Assembly (NCBI GenBank): GCA_016713785.1
Contig: JADJOM010000003.1
Span: forward strand, 2,189,501 to 2,253,500
Length of the DNA stretch: 64,000 nucleotides
Direction: 5' to 3'
Source of the DNA: Gemmatimonadota bacterium
GTDB lineage: Bacteria > Gemmatimonadota > Gemmatimonadetes > Gemmatimonadales > GWC2-71-9
The notes beneath the pieces were generated by a model. The model saw only the letters and a list, made by a program, of their open reading frames with translations, ran no database searches and was not told the origin of the DNA. Below, one piece after another: positions 61,993-64,000 of this stretch (its first letter is position 1; each line of letters starts with the position of its first letter). A program made the position numbers and the translations under genes.

Positions 61993-62855
61993 CCCCGTCC
62001 CCACAGGATCTGCGGGCTGGTCCGCACCAGCCGCCACGCCGCGAGCGCGCCGGCCAGGAGCCCGAGTCCCAGCGACAGGGCCACGCTGAAGCGGATGATC
62101 GCGGGGGTCACCACCGAGAAGACCAGCGTGGTGTCGAAGAAGCGCTGGTAGTACAGGTTGGTCGCGGCGCTCGCGGCGGCGGCGAGGAGCACGCCGAGCA
62201 CCGATCCCACCGCGGCCACCAGGATGGCCTCGAGCAGCAGGGCCAGGAAGATCGTGAGCCGGCTGATGCCGGTGAAGCGCATGACTGCCGCGTCGCGGCG
62301 CCGCTCCTCGACCTTGAGCAGCATGATGCAGAGGAGGAAGATGGCGCTCGCCACCACCGAGATCACGGCGATGGCGTCGTGGAAGCGGCTCACCACCCGG
62401 AACGTCTGCGACGATTCGCGGGCGATCTCGGCGGAGGGGTAGGCACGGAAGCCGAAGGCCACCGTGTTGAGCTCGGCGGCCGCGGCGGCGGGCGCCACGC
62501 CGGGCCGGAGCGCCACCCCGAAGCGGTCCACCCGGTCCGGGGCACCGAGCAGCGCGGCCAGGTCGGGAAGGTGGAAGCGGAGGTGGTAGTCGCGCCGGGT
62601 GATGGTGGAGGGATCGGCGCTGGGCTCGTAGATGGCGGCCACCACCACCCGGCGGTCGAGGGCCCCGGCTTCGATGCCGAGGTCCAGGGTGTCGCCCACC
62701 TGCGCGCCGAGGGCGGCGGCCAGCCGGCGCTCGAGGGCGATGGGAGACGGCTCGTCGGCTCGGCGGCTCGGCGGCTGGGGGAGTGCGGTGCTGTCCAGGC
62801 CGGTTGCCAGTGCCAGGGCGATGAACGTCCAGATTTGCAGGTCCCACCTCCACAC
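61989..62855 (-). CDS. FtsX-type ABC permease with shortened, repeat-bearing N-terminus (AttF-like)
   Basis: About 288 aa from GTG 62855. Short first TM (WTFIALALATG), then a MacB-like domain (RLAAALGAQVGDTLDLGIEAG, VVVAAIYEP) and three C-terminal TM helices with KVEERRRDAAVMRFTGISRLTIF. Compared with AttF-like permeases it is short at the N-terminus, and the sequence after TM1 (LPQPPSRRADEP) is coded by GGCGGCTC octamers at about 62750-62780, suggesting a repeat-associated deletion or replacement. First gene of the Att-type operon. Confidence 0.75.
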   Translation of the reverse strand: MWRWDLQIWTFIALALATGLDSTALPQPPSRRADEPSPIALERRLAAALGAQVGDTLDLGIEAGALDRRVVVAAIYEPSADPSTITRRDYHLRFHLPDLAALLGAPDRVDRFGVALRPGVAPAAAAAELNTVAFGFRAYPSAEIARESSQTFRVVSRFHDAIAVISVVASAIFLLCIMLLKVEERRRDAAVMRFTGISRLTIFLALLLEAILVAAVGSVLGVLLAAAASAATNLYYQRFFDTTLVFSVVTPAIIRFSVALSLGLGLLAGALAAWRLVRTSPQILWGRG

Positions 62856-63006
62856 TCGAGACGCCGACCCGTCCCCAAGGGGATTCCCTCGCGCCCGGGT
62901 CGCGGCGTCGCCGCTCCCGAGGGGCGCTCGGTCACCGCGCCACGGAGCGGGCAATCTACCCACTCTTGGCGGGGGACCGGTTCAACGTTAGTGTAGTGTC
63001 ACACCC

Positions 63007-63948
63007 ATGACACGATTCGAGACGCCGCGGGTTTCCGTGGTTGGGGCCGGAGAGATCGGCCGGGGCTGGTCCGCGCTCTGCATCGCGGCGGGGTGGCCCA
63101 TCACCATCTACGACGCGGACGCCGACGCCCTGGCGCGGGCGGCCGACGCCATTGCCGACCGGGTGGTGGCGCTGCTGCGGCTCAAGCGCGCCGACCCGAC
63201 CGTGGCGGAGGTGGCGCTCAACCAGATGGTGGTGGGCCGCAGCCTGCTGCAGGCGGTGGGCGAGGCGGACTGGATCATCGAGGCGGTGCCGGACGAGCTG
63301 CAGGTCAAGGTCAAGGCGTTGCAGCTGACGGAGCAGGTGGCGCGGCGCGCGGCGATCATCACCAGCAGCGCCAGCGCCCACGGCCCCACCGCCCTCTCCA
63401 GTCGGCTGGAGCGGCCCGACCGGTTCCTGGTGGCGCACCCCCAGACCCCGGTGGAGTTCATCCCGCTGGTGGAGGTGGTGCCGAGCCCGCACACCGACCC
63501 GGCCTGCGTGGAAGACATCCGGTTCTGGCTCAGCATGCTGGGCCGGGCGCCGGTGGTGCTCAAGAAGGAAGTGCCTGGCAACCTGGCGGGGCGGCTCTCG
63601 GCGGCGGTGTGGCGGGAGTGCATCCAGCTGGTGGTCGATGGCGTGCTGGACGTCGAGGACGTGGACCGCGCGGTCTCCATCGGCCCGGCGCTCGAGTGGG
63701 TGGCCACCGGGCCCCACCTCGATCACCACCTCGACTCCGGGCGCTGGGGGGTGGAGCTCTACCTCTCGCGGCTGTTCGCCGAGCACGAGCCCATCTGGCA
63801 GTCGCTCGCCGACTGGAAGCACCTGCCGCCGGAGGAGCAGAAGCGGGTCATCAAGCTCATCGACCGGGCCTACACCCCGCACACCGACGAACTGCGCGAG
63901 GCCCGCCTGCAGCGGCTGGTCCGCATGCTCGGCGCCATCCGGGAATAA
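63007..63948 (+). CDS. 3-hydroxyacyl-CoA dehydrogenase (lambda-crystallin/CDH-like)
   Basis: 313 aa. NAD-binding Rossmann start VSVVGAGEIGRGW (residues 9-21), WIIEAVPDEL, TSSASAHGPTAL (catalytic Ser/His region), FLVAHPQTPVEFIPLVEVVPS with the catalytic His, then the helical C-domain with NLAGRLSAAVWREC. Related to carnitine 3-dehydrogenase and L-gulonate 3-dehydrogenase; exact substrate unclear. ATG 63007, divergent from the Att-type operon with 151 bp between starts. Confidence 0.87.
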   Translation: MTRFETPRVSVVGAGEIGRGWSALCIAAGWPITIYDADADALARAADAIADRVVALLRLKRADPTVAEVALNQMVVGRSLLQAVGEADWIIEAVPDELQVKVKALQLTEQVARRAAIITSSASAHGPTALSSRLERPDRFLVAHPQTPVEFIPLVEVVPSPHTDPACVEDIRFWLSMLGRAPVVLKKEVPGNLAGRLSAAVWRECIQLVVDGVLDVEDVDRAVSIGPALEWVATGPHLDHHLDSGRWGVELYLSRLFAEHEPIWQSLADWKHLPPEEQKRVIKLIDRAYTPHTDELREARLQRLVRMLGAIRE

Positions 63949-63949
63949 C

Positions 63950-63980
63950 CCCCGCTACCGCCTTACCGCCCTACCGCCGC
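63950..63980. repeat. (CTACCGCC)n octamers at the window edge
   Basis: Three octamers just after the dehydrogenase stop. The final 20 bases (GCTTGAAGGCGTGCTCCACG) could be the end of a minus-strand gene but cannot be judged. Confidence 0.6.
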
Positions 63981-64000
63981 TTGAAGGCGTGCTCCACGCT

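Overview
The window is very GC-rich DNA (roughly 70% by eye) with short intergenic gaps, many ATGA/GTGA start-stop overlaps, ADOP-type and AttFG-type ABC permeases, TPR/outer-membrane-barrel pairs, HAF-repeat lipoproteins, and intergenic tracts of the type (GGGAAGC)n and GTCATTCCGAG...GGAATGAC. This style fits a Gemmatimonadota-like bacterium, probably a metagenome-derived or environmental genome. That is an inference from gene content and style; no phylogenetic marker was tested. Many genes in the first 42 kb carry one-base frameshifts in G/C homopolymers that restore a good protein when one base is added or removed, so most are probably residual assembly errors and not real pseudogenes. I saw none between about 42.3 kb and the end.

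Layout. 0-8.9 kb: CDGSH Fe-S protein, ComEC-like metallo-beta-lactamase, YceI protein, small membrane protein, DUF1460 amidase-like protein, DUF4824-like/DUF2157-like pair, ADOP permease, HhH protein. 9.0-10.3 kb: an IS256-family element. 10.3-15 kb: BrnT/BrnA toxin-antitoxin, two divergent Uma2 nucleases and a SEC-C protein embedded in REP-like repeats. 15-18 kb: a 1.5 kb gap with no supported gene, a HAF-repeat lipoprotein and a small unknown gene.

18.0-28.4 kb is a lower-GC genomic island. One minus-strand gene run reads GHKL/MORC-like ATPase, Z1 SF2 helicase, PD-(D/E)XK DUF4420 protein, AIPR protein, then XRE-fused C5 cytosine methyltransferase, Vsr and an EcoRII-like endonuclease. The first four and last two genes are overlapping or spaced by a few bases. 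A perfect inverted repeat sits on the probable -10 of the methyltransferase promoter. The island is followed by an excisionase-like gene, a degenerate tyrosine recombinase and tRNA-Gln. This is the most interesting system here: a helicase/ATPase anti-phage module physically coupled to a self-regulated CCWGG-type restriction-modification set.

30.5-42.3 kb: small membrane protein, HD-GYP-like protein, three secreted lipoproteins, tRNA-Ala with its promoter and terminator, a CarH-like B12/MerR photoregulator directly upstream of a class II CPD photolyase, an outer-membrane protein, a DUF3943 protein and a DUF2238 protein. 42.3-50.6 kb: RNase Z, HD hydrolase, Mla lipid transporter (MlaD-F-E), MutY, four-helix-bundle protein, CopD-like, DUF2203, CBS, patatin and acyl-CoA thioesterase genes. 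50.7-64 kb: glutamine-dependent NAD synthetase, CrcB fluoride channel, phosphatase-like and SnoaL-like proteins, a TPR-glycosidase/YaiO-barrel/DinB operon, an AttEFGH-like ABC operon and a 3-hydroxyacyl-CoA dehydrogenase.

A second genome-scale oddity is that the 7-bp and 8-bp tandem repeats also lie in frame inside real genes (photolyase, mutY, nadE linker, an ABC permease), adding low-complexity peptide linkers.
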